From: Zonotrichia leucophrys gambelii
Taxonomy: Eukaryota > Chordata > Aves > Passeriformes > Passerellidae
Assembly (NCBI RefSeq): GCF_028769735.1
Contig: NC_088178.1
Location: 26,061,357 to 26,125,356, forward strand
Length of the DNA stretch: 64,000 nucleotides
Direction of reading: 5' to 3'
Shown piece after piece: positions 11,524 to 22,000 of the stretch (the first letter of the stretch is position 1; each line of letters opens with the position of its first letter). A program made the position numbers and the translations under genes. The notes under the pieces were generated by a model that ran no database searches, was not told the origin of the DNA, and worked only from the letters and a program-made list of their open reading frames with translations.

Positions 11524-14518
11524 ATGGCAGAGGAGAAGACCTTCCGCTACGGCTTCATCATCCTGGGCTTCTTCCTGGTGATGGTGGGCATGTTCATCAT
11601 GAGCATGGAAAAGCCCCAGTACTACATCACCTTCTGTGTCCTGGGTGTGCTGCTGGTGGCCGTGGGCATCACATGGAGCATGTGCCAGTGCTACCCAAAG
11701 GTAGGATCCTTCCCAATGCTGCTGGGAACTTTGGGGGGCTCAAGGACTGGGTTTGGGGGGCTTTGGCTGCTGTGGATGTGCAGCCTCAGTTTCCCCAGGG
11801 GAAGTCGCTGCAGCAATCTGGAAGGGGAATTATTTTGGGAGGTTTGTGCCCTGCTGATGCCTGCAGGATGTGCCTCATCTCCTTCACCCCTGAGCCTGGG
11901 GCTTTGCTCTCAAACAGGCAGCAGGGAATAATCCCAAGGAAATAAACTTGTGCTCATCTCTCCCACACAGCCCTTCCCTGAGCTCTGGGGCTTGGCAGGC
12001 TCCCAGGGCTGCCAGGAAAGGGCTGTGCTGGCCGTGGAGGTCGGGGGGTCCCTCGGCTGGCAGTCTCCTTGGCAGAGGGCACAGCCGGCAGGAGCGCGGC
12101 CACGCGTCCCCGCCCCGGGAATGGCTCTGGCAGAAATGGGCTTTTTCCAGGAGAGGGCATCTGTAGGACTGATCTGGGATTGCTGCGTGGCCCATCAACA
12201 ACCTGGCTGCCCTCCAGAGTGTGGGGGAGCCACCTCGGGACCCAGGACCAGCTGGGACCTCTGGGAGCAGCAGCCGTGTTCTGTGGGATTGGGTGGAGCA
12301 GAAACTCCCCTCAAAGCTGAGCTCAGCCCCAGCCAGGAGTGGCTTTGCCACCGTGCTGGAGGCTCGAGGGTGGGACACCCACACTGATGTCCTGTGTGGG
12401 CCTTGGGACTCCCTCTGGGCTTGGGGACACGTGTGAAAGGCACTGAGAGCAGGGCGGTGCTGGACTCATTCATTCCTTACTGATTGCCCTCAAAAGTGCC
12501 ATTTCCAAGGAAAACGTCCAAATATGGTGGGAAAACACCCCAAGCCCAGCTGAAGGGACACTCTGGCCCTGTCTCTGCTCTGAGGGCCGGGGTCCCTGTG
12601 CTGCCCAGCACTGCCCTGGGCTCTGCCTCTCTTTTCCCCCAGATTACATTCGTCCCTGCGGACCTCGAGGCCGAGCGGTTCCTGGACCACAAAGCCACGG
12701 TGCTGCCCCACAAGGACACAGGGTGGGTCCCACAGCAGGGTGGTGTGTGCCCTGGGGGCAGCTCTGACACCGGGCACAGCTGCACCTGGTACAGCACAAA
12801 ATGCCAGGCAGGGATCAGGCTGGGAGAGGCTGAGCCTGAGCGATGCTGGGGGATGCAGAGCATCCAGGGGTGTTCCTGCAGGCATCCCCTGGCTCTGGGC
12901 AGTGACATGGCCTTGGTGGCCTCTAAAGCCACTCCCTCAGCTGATGGAGCCCTGTGTGCAGGTGCCTGAGCATCTCCCAGCCCCATGGGGTCCAGCTCTG
13001 CTCAGCATCCCGTTATCCCTCTGCCTGCAGCTTGGTTTCGCCCTGCCCCAGCCCAGAGGCCAGCAGCCCCTACGAGAAGAGCCTGCCCTCCTACGAGCAG
13101 GTCCAGAGGCAGGAGGGGAGCTCGGCCCCAGCCCCAGCCCGGGCACAGCCCCCCCGGCCCCGCAGCTGCTCCCAGCCATCCCTGCAGGCCACGGCAGAGA
13201 TCCACCGGGAGCTGCACCACGGGGCTGGGGAGCCCCTCCAGGAGCTGCCGTCCCGCCGGGAAACAGCACCTGGCAGCTGGTAGGTGATGCCTGAGGGTTG
13301 GGGGGCACTGCTGGGATGTGGGGTGAAAAGGGGGGGATCAGACCCCCAGTGCTGGGAGAGGGAGAGGATGCAGAAGGGTTTGTGCTGCTGTCACAGCACT
13401 GAGCCTTGGCCCCACTGGGTGGTGGGGATGGAGTCTCAACCCACGAGGATTCTCTGCACCAAATTATTTCCCAGCAGGAAATTCAGATGGCTTTTGGTCG
13501 TAATTTGTATTTTGATATTTGTGTTTTCGCATTTTATTTTATTTTACTTTATTTTATTTTATTTTTATTTTATTTTTATTTTATTATATTTTATTATTAT
13601 ATTTTATTATACTTTATTTTATTATTTTTATTTTATATTTTATTTTATATTATATTTTACTTTATTATTAGATTTTATTATACTTTATTTTATTATATTT
13701 TATTATTTTTATTTTAAATTTTATTTTATTATATTATATTTTACTTTATTTTATTTTATTTTTAAAATTTTATTTTATATTTTATTTTATATTTTATTTT
13801 CTTTTTTATCAATATAAGCAGCGTTCCTCACAAGAACAACCCCCAAGTTCCTGGTCAGATTTTGATAGAAATGAGATGCAAAGCACGTCACCCTCACACC
13901 AGATGCCACATATGATGCCCAAGCATTGGTTAGGGAGGTCCCAGAGGGCTCTGCAAATGATGGGGATGACTGTCCAGGGCAGAGGACTTGGGCACCTGCC
14001 AGAATGTAGCTGCAGATGGGATGGGTGCAGTGCTTTCCCATCCCAGCTGCAGGTTCAGGAAATGTTAGCACAGCCATTATTTCACCTCCTGGGCAGCAGG
14101 GACCTGGCAGGCAGCTGTCCCCAAGAAAGCAGGGTAGGGACAAACACCCCAGGTCCCTCCAGCAGGGCGCTGGTGATGCTGGTCCAGCCGGGATGCTGCA
14201 GGGCAGCGCTCCGGGGGATGGCGGCTCCTGCCCAGCCGCGTTTGGTGTCCCCGCAGCCCCGCGCCGGGGGATGCTCCGCTGGCATCCCTGCTGGAGGAGA
14301 TGGACACGCCGTCGCTGGAGGGCTCCGTGCCCGGCAGCCCCGCGCCGCAGAGCCGCAGCCTGCCCTGCTCCAGCCACCCCGGCCGCCCAGAGCGGGGAGA
14401 GCAGCCCCGAGCCCCCCGGAAAGGCGCCGGCAGGGAGGATGAGCTCTACTACGGGCTCCAGGAGGAGCCGGATGCTCTGCTCAAGGAGAGCGACGGCGTG
14501 TCCGAGCCCGAGAACTGA
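11524..14518 (+). CDS. BSND: Barttin (BSND), ClC-K chloride channel beta subunit
   Basis: Four coding exons, 11524-11700, 12643-12722, 13031-13279 and 14257-14518, give 255 aa; human barttin is 320 aa with four coding exons. Exon 1 encodes the conserved core: N-terminus MAEEKTFRYGF, membrane segments at about 9-28 and 33-52, then SMCQCYPK. Arg8 and Gly10, whose mutation causes Bartter syndrome type IV in humans, and the palmitoylated Cys54 and Cys56 are present. Exon 2 begins ITFVPAD as in mammals, and the tail ends with the conserved DELYYGL motif. Barttin is required for surface expression and gating of ClC-K channels in kidney and inner ear. The middle of the tail is diverged and shorter, with SPYEKSLPSYEQ in place of the mammalian PPxY segment. 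The exon 3 donor falls before an in-frame TAG. Confidence 0.95.
13525..13805. repeat. TTTTA/TTTAT low-complexity tract in BSND intron 3
   Basis: About 280 bases are almost entirely A and T in ATTTT and ATTTTATT patterns. The Phe/Tyr/Ile-rich open frames across it are artefacts. It separates BSND coding exons 3 and 4. Confidence 0.9.
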
Positions 14519-15375
14519 TTTCCTGGGGAAAATGGCCACTCGGCATGGGCTCACCCCATGGACCCACTTGGAATGGCCACTTGGGATGGACTCACCCCAT
14601 GGACTCACTTGGAATGGCCATTTGGCATGGACTTACCCCATGGACCCACTTGGAATGGCCATTTGGCATGGACTTACCCCATGGAGGGGATGCACAGGTC
14701 ATACCCTGTAAAAAGGGGCTGTCCTCCAAAGTGCAGTGGCCCCAGGATCCTGCCTGTCCCTGTGCTGTGCTGCACCCCTTGTGCACACCCAGCCACTCAG
14801 GAGGCTGTCATTCCCCCCAGAGCCAAAGGGGAACACCCAGCTCCTGAATTCAACAGAATATGGGACAAAGCATCCTCACCAGACCCATTTGGGTGGGCAC
14901 AGAGAAGCTGGGCTGGGCAGGATCTGGGCTAAGGGCTGTGCTTGGCAAGGGAAAGGATTGGCTGTGCTGTTTGAAGTAGGATCAGGTTCAGGTGGGTAAA
15001 ACCTGCTCAGGGCAGGTGGGTTTTATCAGGCAGAGATGTCCTCAAAGTCTTTTTCCCACTTACCCAAGCTCTGCTGAAATTAAAATTTGATCCAGAGTCT
15101 CCTACAGCAGGCAGACTTCATATCTCCAGGCTGGGAGAGGGGCAATGGAGGTGACAGATGGTGCTGTCCCCTGTCTCCTGCACAAGGACCAGCTTCCAGC
15201 ACTCCTGGGGGCACAGGGGAGAGGACACAGCTGAGCCAAAACCCTGGTGATGGCCCTCGAGGTGGTGGCTTTGCCCACTCTGCTGGGTCAGTGCCATCAG
15301 CTGCAGGTGGCTTTGCAGGCTGGCATCCACCATCCCCAAACCTCCTGTGAATAAAAAGTGTTTGTCCCAAAGCAC
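14519..15375 (+). terminator. BSND 3' UTR and poly(A) signal
   Basis: The first canonical AATAAA after the stop is at 15350-15355. The inferred 3' UTR starts with a 41-bp minisatellite. Confidence 0.55.
14531..14684. repeat. 41-bp minisatellite just after the BSND stop codon
   Basis: Three full copies (14531-14571, 14572-14612, 14613-14653) and a partial fourth share AATGGCCATTTGGCATGGAC and CCCCATGGACYCACTTGG. It begins 12 bases after the BSND stop, so it probably lies in the 3' UTR. Confidence 0.9.
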
Positions 15376-15677
15376 GTGGGTGGATCTCAGCCTGTTTGTC
15401 ACCACAACAAGGACAGCACAGGGGCTCTCCAAACCTGTCCCCAGCACGCAGAGATGGCAGAGCTGCTGGGAACCACAACCTTTGGCTGCTCAGGACTGCA
15501 GGGTGAGGCTGAGCCTCCCCAGGGCAGCTGGGTCTGCATCAAAGCACCCAACAGCACAGGGGTGCTGTGAGAGTCCCTTGCTCTGTTTTGGGAAAGCTGG
15601 GCTGGGTCTCCCTGAGCCTGGCATGGTCCCAGGAGAATTGGGAGCACACATCTGCTGGCAGACACTTCAGCAAATCC

Positions 15678-15735
15678 CATAGAATCACAGAACTGAGCTG
15701 GAAGGGAGCTAAAAAACCCTGCAGCTCCAACCCCC
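15678..15735 (-). mobile_element. CR1 LINE 3'-end fragment
   Basis: The text ATAGAATCACAGAA followed by GAGCTGGAAGGGAGCT matches the reverse complement of the avian CR1 3' end. Only about 60 bases are recognisable. Confidence 0.7.
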
Positions 15736-16198
15736 CAGGTGGAAAAGTGGGGGAAAGCTGTCCCAGGGCACAGAGCCCTGCAGGGATGTTCTGTGCTTAG
15801 CTGGTGCAGGGCAGGGTGTGCAAGGAAAGGCTGTGCCTGAGGTGTCACACCCTGTGACACTCCTGCACCCTGGGCTCACCCTGGTGTCACCAAAGCAGCA
15901 GGGCAGGGAGCACCTGGGGTGTTTATGGCCAACAGGAGGGTGGGGAATGAAGGCGCAGTGTTGGCTAAACATTGGCACAGGGCTGTGAGCTGCTCTCCAG
16001 GGGAAGCATTGCCAGATGGATTGCATGGGCCCAGCTCCTGCCTGTCCTTCCCAGGCTGGGGGAGCATGGTGGTGGCTCTGGGAATGCTGTTTGGATGGAG
16101 CCACGTCTCACTGAGTTTCAGAGGGTGCTCAGGGCAGGATGTCACTGTGTCACTGCTCCTGTGGAGTGTGGCAATCTGGTGAGACCCAGAAGCTTTTA

Positions 16199-16480
16199 CC
16201 TATAGAAGCACAGAAGGTTTGGGCTGGGAAAGGACCTTAAAGATCATCGTGTTCCAATCCCCTGCCATGGGCAGGGACACCTTCCACCAGACCAGGTTGC
16301 TCCAAGGCCTGTCCAACCTGGCCTTGAATGTGTCCAAGGATGGGACATCCACAGCTTCCCTGGGAAAACTGTGCCAGCATTTTACACAGTCCAAAGTGCC
16401 TCCTGGCTCTCCTGTAGTCTCTGTGTTGGAAAGGGCTCTAAGGTCCCTCTGGAGCCTTCTCTTCTCCAGGCTGAGCACTT
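16199..16480 (-). mobile_element. CR1 LINE 3'-end fragment, about 280 bp
   Basis: Landmarks of the reverse-complemented avian CR1 3' region occur in order: GGTTTGGGCTGGGAAAGGAC, CCTTAAAGATCAT, CCTGCCATGGGCAGGGACAC, CAGGTTGCTCCAAG, and GAGCCTTCTCTTCTCCAGGC at the right end. It is non-coding, 5'-truncated and lies between BSND and the tRNA gene. Confidence 0.9.
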
Positions 16481-16926
16481 TCCCAGAATTTCCTCGCCAG
16501 AAGAGATTCCTGCCTCATGGCTTGGCACTCACTTTCACTTTTGGCAAAACAAATCTGTTTTTCAGAAGCATTTCTCCAGGCAGAGGCAGGGGAGGGGGCT
16601 GACACAGAGCCTGGATCCTGTCCCCACGGACCCCTTAGCGCATGGGAGTGCATCCCCCATCCCGGCACAGCATCCTTGAGCCCAAGGACTCGGCTCCCGC
16701 GCCGGCCCAGGTTAAACATTGTGCGAGCTGGGACATTCCTGCATGGCATTAAGCGGGGCCCGCAGCCCCGGGCCCGGCTCGGCCCGAGCGGGGGGAACCG
16801 CCCGCTGCCCACGCGTGTCACCCTGCGGGGATGGGGACAGGAGGACGGGAGGGACTGGTGGTGCAACCCACGCGGGACGGGGACAGGCCCGAGCCTTGGT
16901 GTCACACGGGGGAGAGCAATGTCAGA

Positions 16927-16997
16927 GCACCAGTGGTGTAGTGGTATCATGCAAGATTCCCATTCTTGCGACCCGGGTTCGATTCCCGGCTGGTGCA
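16927..16997 (+). tRNA. tRNA-Gly, anticodon CCC
   Basis: The acceptor strands GCACCAG and CTGGTGC pair perfectly and are followed by discriminator A. The anticodon stem CAAGA/TCTTG encloses loop TTCCCAT with anticodon CCC. The T arm CCGGG/CCCGG is perfect. The internal A box (TGGTGTAGTGG) and B box (GGTTCGATTCC) of RNA polymerase III promoters match consensus. The body resembles the vertebrate tRNA-Gly(CCC) family. CCA is not encoded. The downstream T stretch is only TTT near 17030, with TTTT at about 17095. Confidence 0.93.
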
Positions 16998-16999
16998 AG

Positions 17000-18610
17000 T
17001 CAGGCGATGTCCTACCGACGTATCTGAGTTTGATGTATTGCGATGTTGGGATGGTACGAGTGGCAAGGTATTCCAGAAGGTGTGGAGAGCCTTGCTTTTA
17101 ACGACGGGATGCTCCATCTCTCCCCGCGAAGGGACGGCAGCAGGGATTTCGGAGCCCTTCACCTCGTGGAGGTCTTCCCTGATGCCCCCTCTGCTCTCTC
17201 CTTCCTCCTCATCTTTACACAGACGCACTAGCTGAAAGCTTCACAGGGAGCTGGGACTGAAACAGTGCTCTTCTGCACAATGTGCAAATTTTGGGCGATT
17301 TCTGAATAATTCTCAAATTTTTAAAAAATAACTGTGCTGCAGATACCCCTCCTGAAGTGTGAGAGCTGGGCCGGATCCCTTGCCAGGCTTCCAAGATCTC
17401 CATGGGTTTTTCAGCACGTGGGGATGCACGTGGAACTGGGGAATTCTGCCACCCCCTCCCTCCTCTTCGGGCTCCTTCCATCCTTCCCTGGGACACAGAT
17501 TGTCCCCTGAGTCACAGACTGCCCCCTGTGCAAAAGGGAAAGGCTGAGGGAGAGGGGGACTGTCCTCCTTGAGACAGGGTCCCCCCGTGCTCAGCTGTCT
17601 CAGAAGCCTCCCGAGGCCCCTGTGGTGCGTTTTGGGACTTTGCAGCACCGAGGAAGCTGAGCCAAAAATCCGGAGTGAGGCCTGACCCCATGATCAGTGT
17701 CCTGAACTCTGACCCCTTCCAGTGTCAGCTCTGTGCAGCACGGGGGTGACAAGCTGGGTCTGGTGTCCCTACAGTCACCCAAACCAGAGTTCAGGCTCCC
17801 ACTTGAGGTCTCATTTAAAAAAATCAACATTTCCCCTGCAAATTGTTCACATCCATATTAAACACACCCATCCATATAAACCGTGCACATCCTTGTAAAA
17901 CATGCACTCCTCTATAAAGCATTAATGTCCATGCAAGCCATTAATTATAAAATTAATTTTAATTAATTATAATTATAAGTAACACATGTATAATTATAAA
18001 CAACCCATAATTATAAAAGAGGCTCATCTATTTAAAACATTGTTGCGTGCAAACCACACACATCCATATAAAACATATATGTGCATACAAACCATACACA
18101 TAATTATAACATGTACACCGTGTAAAACATATATTCATACAAACCATTCACATCCACATGAAACACACACATCTGTATAAAATGTGTGCATCCGTATAAA
18201 CATTTAACCTCTAGCTTATAAATAACCAGCCAAAACCACAAATTCCTATTTCCCTGAAAAGCCGGGAGCAGGGATGGGGTTTGCCGGAGGTCGCTGGGGA
18301 TGTGGGGCAGTGTGGGATGCCGATGCTGCGGGAGGGCAGAGGTGGGAAGCGGCGTGGGGACCCACGGAAATCACCGAAATCATCCCGCAAAAAGGGCATC
18401 TGTCATGTGTGACGACTCTGCAAAAAATGCCCAAACAGGATTAGCGGATTTCACGGGAAATTATTCGTGGAGTGAGGCAGTAGGAGGCACATTAAAGCTT
18501 TCAGCCCTTTCTCCAAGCAGTCCTTGAGCGGCTGCGCTTTGCTCGCCAGAGCCCCCAGCGATCCGCCGGGACTCGGGGTGAGCAGCGGCCCCATCCATCG
18601 CCCCCTCCCC
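17000..18610. other. Intergenic region between the tRNA and PCSK9
   Basis: No gene is recognised. The part from 17840 to 18210 is a degenerate AT-rich array built on CATCCATATAAAACAY and CAAACCAYACACAT units of about 20-24 bp. The rest is unique sequence, turning GC-rich towards PCSK9. Confidence 0.55.
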
Positions 18611-18618
18611 ACGGCCCC

Positions 18619-18666
18619 GTTAATGCTGAACCCGCCCGGCGCGCCCGATGGAGCCCGCGCCGTGAT
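18619..18666 (+). promoter_or_regulatory. Candidate HNF1 site plus sterol regulatory element of PCSK9
   Basis: GTTAATGCTGAAC at 18619-18631 matches the HNF1 palindrome GTTAATNATTAAC at all but two positions. GCGCCGTGAT at 18657-18666 matches 8 of 10 bases of the human PCSK9 SRE as I recall it (GTGGCGTGAT). The gap is 25 bases, and the pair lies about 400 and 360 bases before the start codon. In human PCSK9 an HNF1 site sits 28 bp upstream of the SRE at a similar distance. Known biology: SREBP2 and HNF1alpha jointly activate PCSK9. Function here is inferred. Confidence 0.5.
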
Positions 18667-18728
18667 CCGCGCCCCCCGCGCTGAGCGCCGGCCAGACCGA
18701 GCCGCGGCCGCCGCTGAGCTCCCAGACC

Positions 18729-18857
18729 CGCGGGTGCGCTCCGGGACCCGAGATCCGCGGGTGCGCTCCGGGATCTCAGATCCGCGGGTGCGCTCCGGGA
18801 CTCGAGATCCGCGGGTGCGCTCCGGGATCTCAGATCCGCGGGTGCGCTCCGGGACCT
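18729..18857. repeat. 27-bp GC-rich tandem repeat in the PCSK9 5' leader
   Basis: Four full copies and one partial copy (starting at 18729, 18756, 18783, 18810 and 18837) share CGCGGGTGCGCTCCGGGA. The unit is 27 bp, a multiple of three, so no frame is broken. It lies downstream of the SRE-like site and about 165-290 bases before the PCSK9 ATG, probably at or just after the transcription start. Confidence 0.9.
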
Positions 18858-19019
18858 CGGCTCCTCTCCGGCCCCTCGGCCCCTCTCCAGCTCCCCGGCC
18901 CCTCTCCAGCCCTTCGACTGCGCTGCAGCCCCGCGGGTGCGCTCCGGCCCCTCGGCGGTCGCGCAGGGGGTCCCCGCCGGTGCCATCCCCGAGGGTCCCG
19001 TCTGCCTGAGGGGTGCGGG

Positions 19020-22000
19020 ATGTCCCCGCGGGCGCTGGCGCTGCTGCTGGCGCTGGCGGAGCTGGGTCTGGCCCTGCGGGCGGCCGAGCAAGGCGAAGCC
19101 GCCGTCGGGGCCGCCCCTCCGGGACCCGCTGCTTTCCATCGCGCCGCCAAGGTGAGGAGCGCGGGGGGGGGGGGACAGCCACGCTCCTGTGTGTGTGTCT
19201 GTGTGTCTGTGTGTGTGTCTGTGTGTCCCGAACCCCGTCCCGGTGTCCCCGCAGGCCTCGTGGCGGCTGCCCGGGCGCTACGTGGTGATGCTGCGGGCGG
19301 GCAGCGCGGCCGTGCTGCGGGGCACGGCCCGGCGGCTGCAGGCCCGGGCGGCTCGGCGGGGACACCGGGCCGAGCTGCTGCACATCTTCCACCTGCTGCC
19401 CGCCTTCCTGGTGAGGATGAGCAGCGACGTCCTGGACACGGTAGGACAGGGTGGTGGCAGGGGACAGCAGCTACGCTGGGCCCTGGTGGCAGTGGCAGCC
19501 CCAGCCTTGGGGGGAACAGGAGCTCTGTGTCCTCCCTGCAGGCGCTGAAGCTGCCGCACGTGAAGTACATTGAGGAGGATGCCTATGTCTTTGCCCAGAG
19601 CATTCCCTGGAACCTGGGCAGGATCCTGCGGCCACAGCCCAGCTCGGGTGCCTACAGCCCTCCCAGTAAGCGCTGGGGTGTGTGAGGGGGGCTTTGAGGA
19701 AGAGTCAGGTCCCCTCTCCTTACCTTTAGGGATGGGAATATTGCTCTGCCCTATGGTGCTGCGGGCCTGAAGCTGCATTTTGGGAGCAGCCCAGGTGGTC
19801 TGTGCTGAAGGCTGATGATCACACACCCCTTGTGATGGTGGTTTCCTTTCTCCCCTGCTGCATCCCTGGCAGATAAAGGTGACCTGGCCGAGATTTACCT
19901 GCTGGACAGCAGCGTGCAGAGCAGCCACAGGGAGATCGAGGGCAGGGTGACTGTGACTGGCTTCGAGAGCATCCCCGAGGAGGATGGCACCCACCTCCAC
20001 AGGCAGGTGAGTCCTGAGCTGCCACGTGCTGCATGCTGGCACCTTCCTGCATCCACCAAATCCTGGCTGAGCTTGTGAGGCTTTCCAGCACAAGGGAGAC
20101 TCTTGGCCTGGACCAAAATGCTGGGCAGGATGGGCAACAGGAGCTGTGGTCCTGGGGGATATTGGGACCTTCAAGGTGGTGTGTTTGGAGATGTAGCTGA
20201 GTCGGGCAGGGCTTCTTTCAAGGAAAGTGTTCTAGGGTAGCACGGGTAAGAGAGAATGGGGGGGACTCTGTGGGATCACAAACCGGCTCTGTTGCAATGG
20301 GCTGGGGCATGGAACTGCGGTGCCCGTGCCAGGCCGGCCAGTGTGACAGCCACGGGACACACGTGGCCGCGGTGCTGAGCGGGCGCGACGCCGGCGTGGC
20401 CAGGGGCGCCAACATCCGCAGCCTCCGGGTGCTGAACTGCCAGGGCAAGGGCACCGTCAGCGGCACGCTCATGGGTGAGTGACCCCGTGCCCCGAGGGGA
20501 GCAGGGTCCCTCGCGGAGCTCCCTGCCATGGTGTCCTGTCGCTCGCAGCCCTGGAGTCCATCGGGAGGGCGCTGGGGGCTCGGCCGCGGGTGGTGCTGCT
20601 GCCGCTGGCCGGGGCACTGAGCCCCGCGCTGAACGCGGGCTGCCGGCGGCTGGCACGGGCCGGGGCGGTCATGGTGGCGGCTGCCGGCAACTACAGGGAC
20701 GATGCGTGCCTCTACTCGCCTGCGTCCGAGCCGGAGGTACGGCTGTGGGGGACCCTGAGGCTTGGGTGCCCCCTCATCCCTGCAGGCCATCCCCCGGATC
20801 ACCGGGCTGGGGGTGCCACCCTGCCGTGCTGTCACTGCCAGGTCATCACGGTGGGTGCCACCGACAGCCAGGACCAGCCTGCCTCCATCGGCACCCTGGG
20901 CACCAACTTCGGCCGCTGCGTGGACCTGTTTGCCCCGGGGGACGACATCATCGGCGCCTCCAGCGAGTGCAGCACGTGTTTCACGGCGCGGAGCGGCACC
21001 TCGCAGGCGGCCGCGCATGTGGCAGGCGAGCTGTGCCCTGAGGGGAGGGAGGGCTGGTGCTGGCACAGGTCTCCGGGCATGCCCAGGCTGGGCTGGGGGC
21101 ATCCTTGTGCTCCCTGATTTACGGGGTTGGTGTGTCTCCTTGGGGCGCTGCAGCTGCACAGCGCTCCCGATGGGCTGCGGAGATGCTCTGCCGTGTCTCT
21201 GGAGCCCTGCCGCCCATGGGAGCGCCGCGTGGGTGGCTCTGTCCCCTCTGGTTGTCACTCCCGGGCTCTTGCAGGCATCGCGGCCGTGCTGCTCAGCGCC
21301 GAGCCCCGGCTGGGCCGGGCCGAGCTCCGCCAGCGCCTCCTGCGCTTCTCCAGCAAGGGCGCCCTGGACGCGGCCTGGATCCCGCAGGAGCAGCGCCTGC
21401 AGACGCCCAACAGCGTGGCGGGGCTGCCCGCACGTCTGGCGGCAGGTGAGGGGCTCGCTGCCCTCTCGGTGCTCGCATAGCTCTGCCCTAAGCGGGAAAG
21501 AGATGGAAGCACGGCAGGGAATGTCCCCTGAGCTGAGCCGGGCACGGCTGGGCCTGGCTGCTGGCAGGGATGGGCGAGATGGAGGCCTGGTCGGTGCCGT
21601 GGGCGCTGCATGACACTGTGGGTGACACTGTGGGTGTGTGGGTGTCACTGAGGATGTCACTGTGGCTGTGAGGGTGGCACTGCGGGTGGCACTGCGGGTG
21701 TCCCCCACCGCTGACGCCCGGCCCCGTTGCAGAGGAGCAGCGCCTGCTGTGCCGCTCAGTGTGGTCGGCGCTCTCGGGTCTCTCCCGGCGCTCCAGGGCC
21801 GTGGCTCGCTGTGCCAGCGCCGAGGAGATGCTGAGCTGCTCCAGCTTCTCCCGCAGCGGCGGCCGGCTGGGGGAGCACATGGAGGTGAGCGGAGGAGAGC
21901 AGAGCAGAGCTGCTGCCCTGGAGGCCCGCTGGGCTCGGAGGGTGTCCCCGGCCCCCGAGGGCTGTCCTCGGCCCCGAGGTGACGCCGTGTGCCCCATGCA

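Noticed and set aside
13284..13817. 177-codon Phe/Tyr-rich open frame that looks like a membrane protein
   Set aside because: It arises from the TTTTA low-complexity tract in BSND intron 3.
18451..19392. Antisense and sense open frames over the PCSK9 leader, with a 9-residue repeat
   Set aside because: They come from the GC-rich 27-bp repeat and the complement of PCSK9 exons 1-2.
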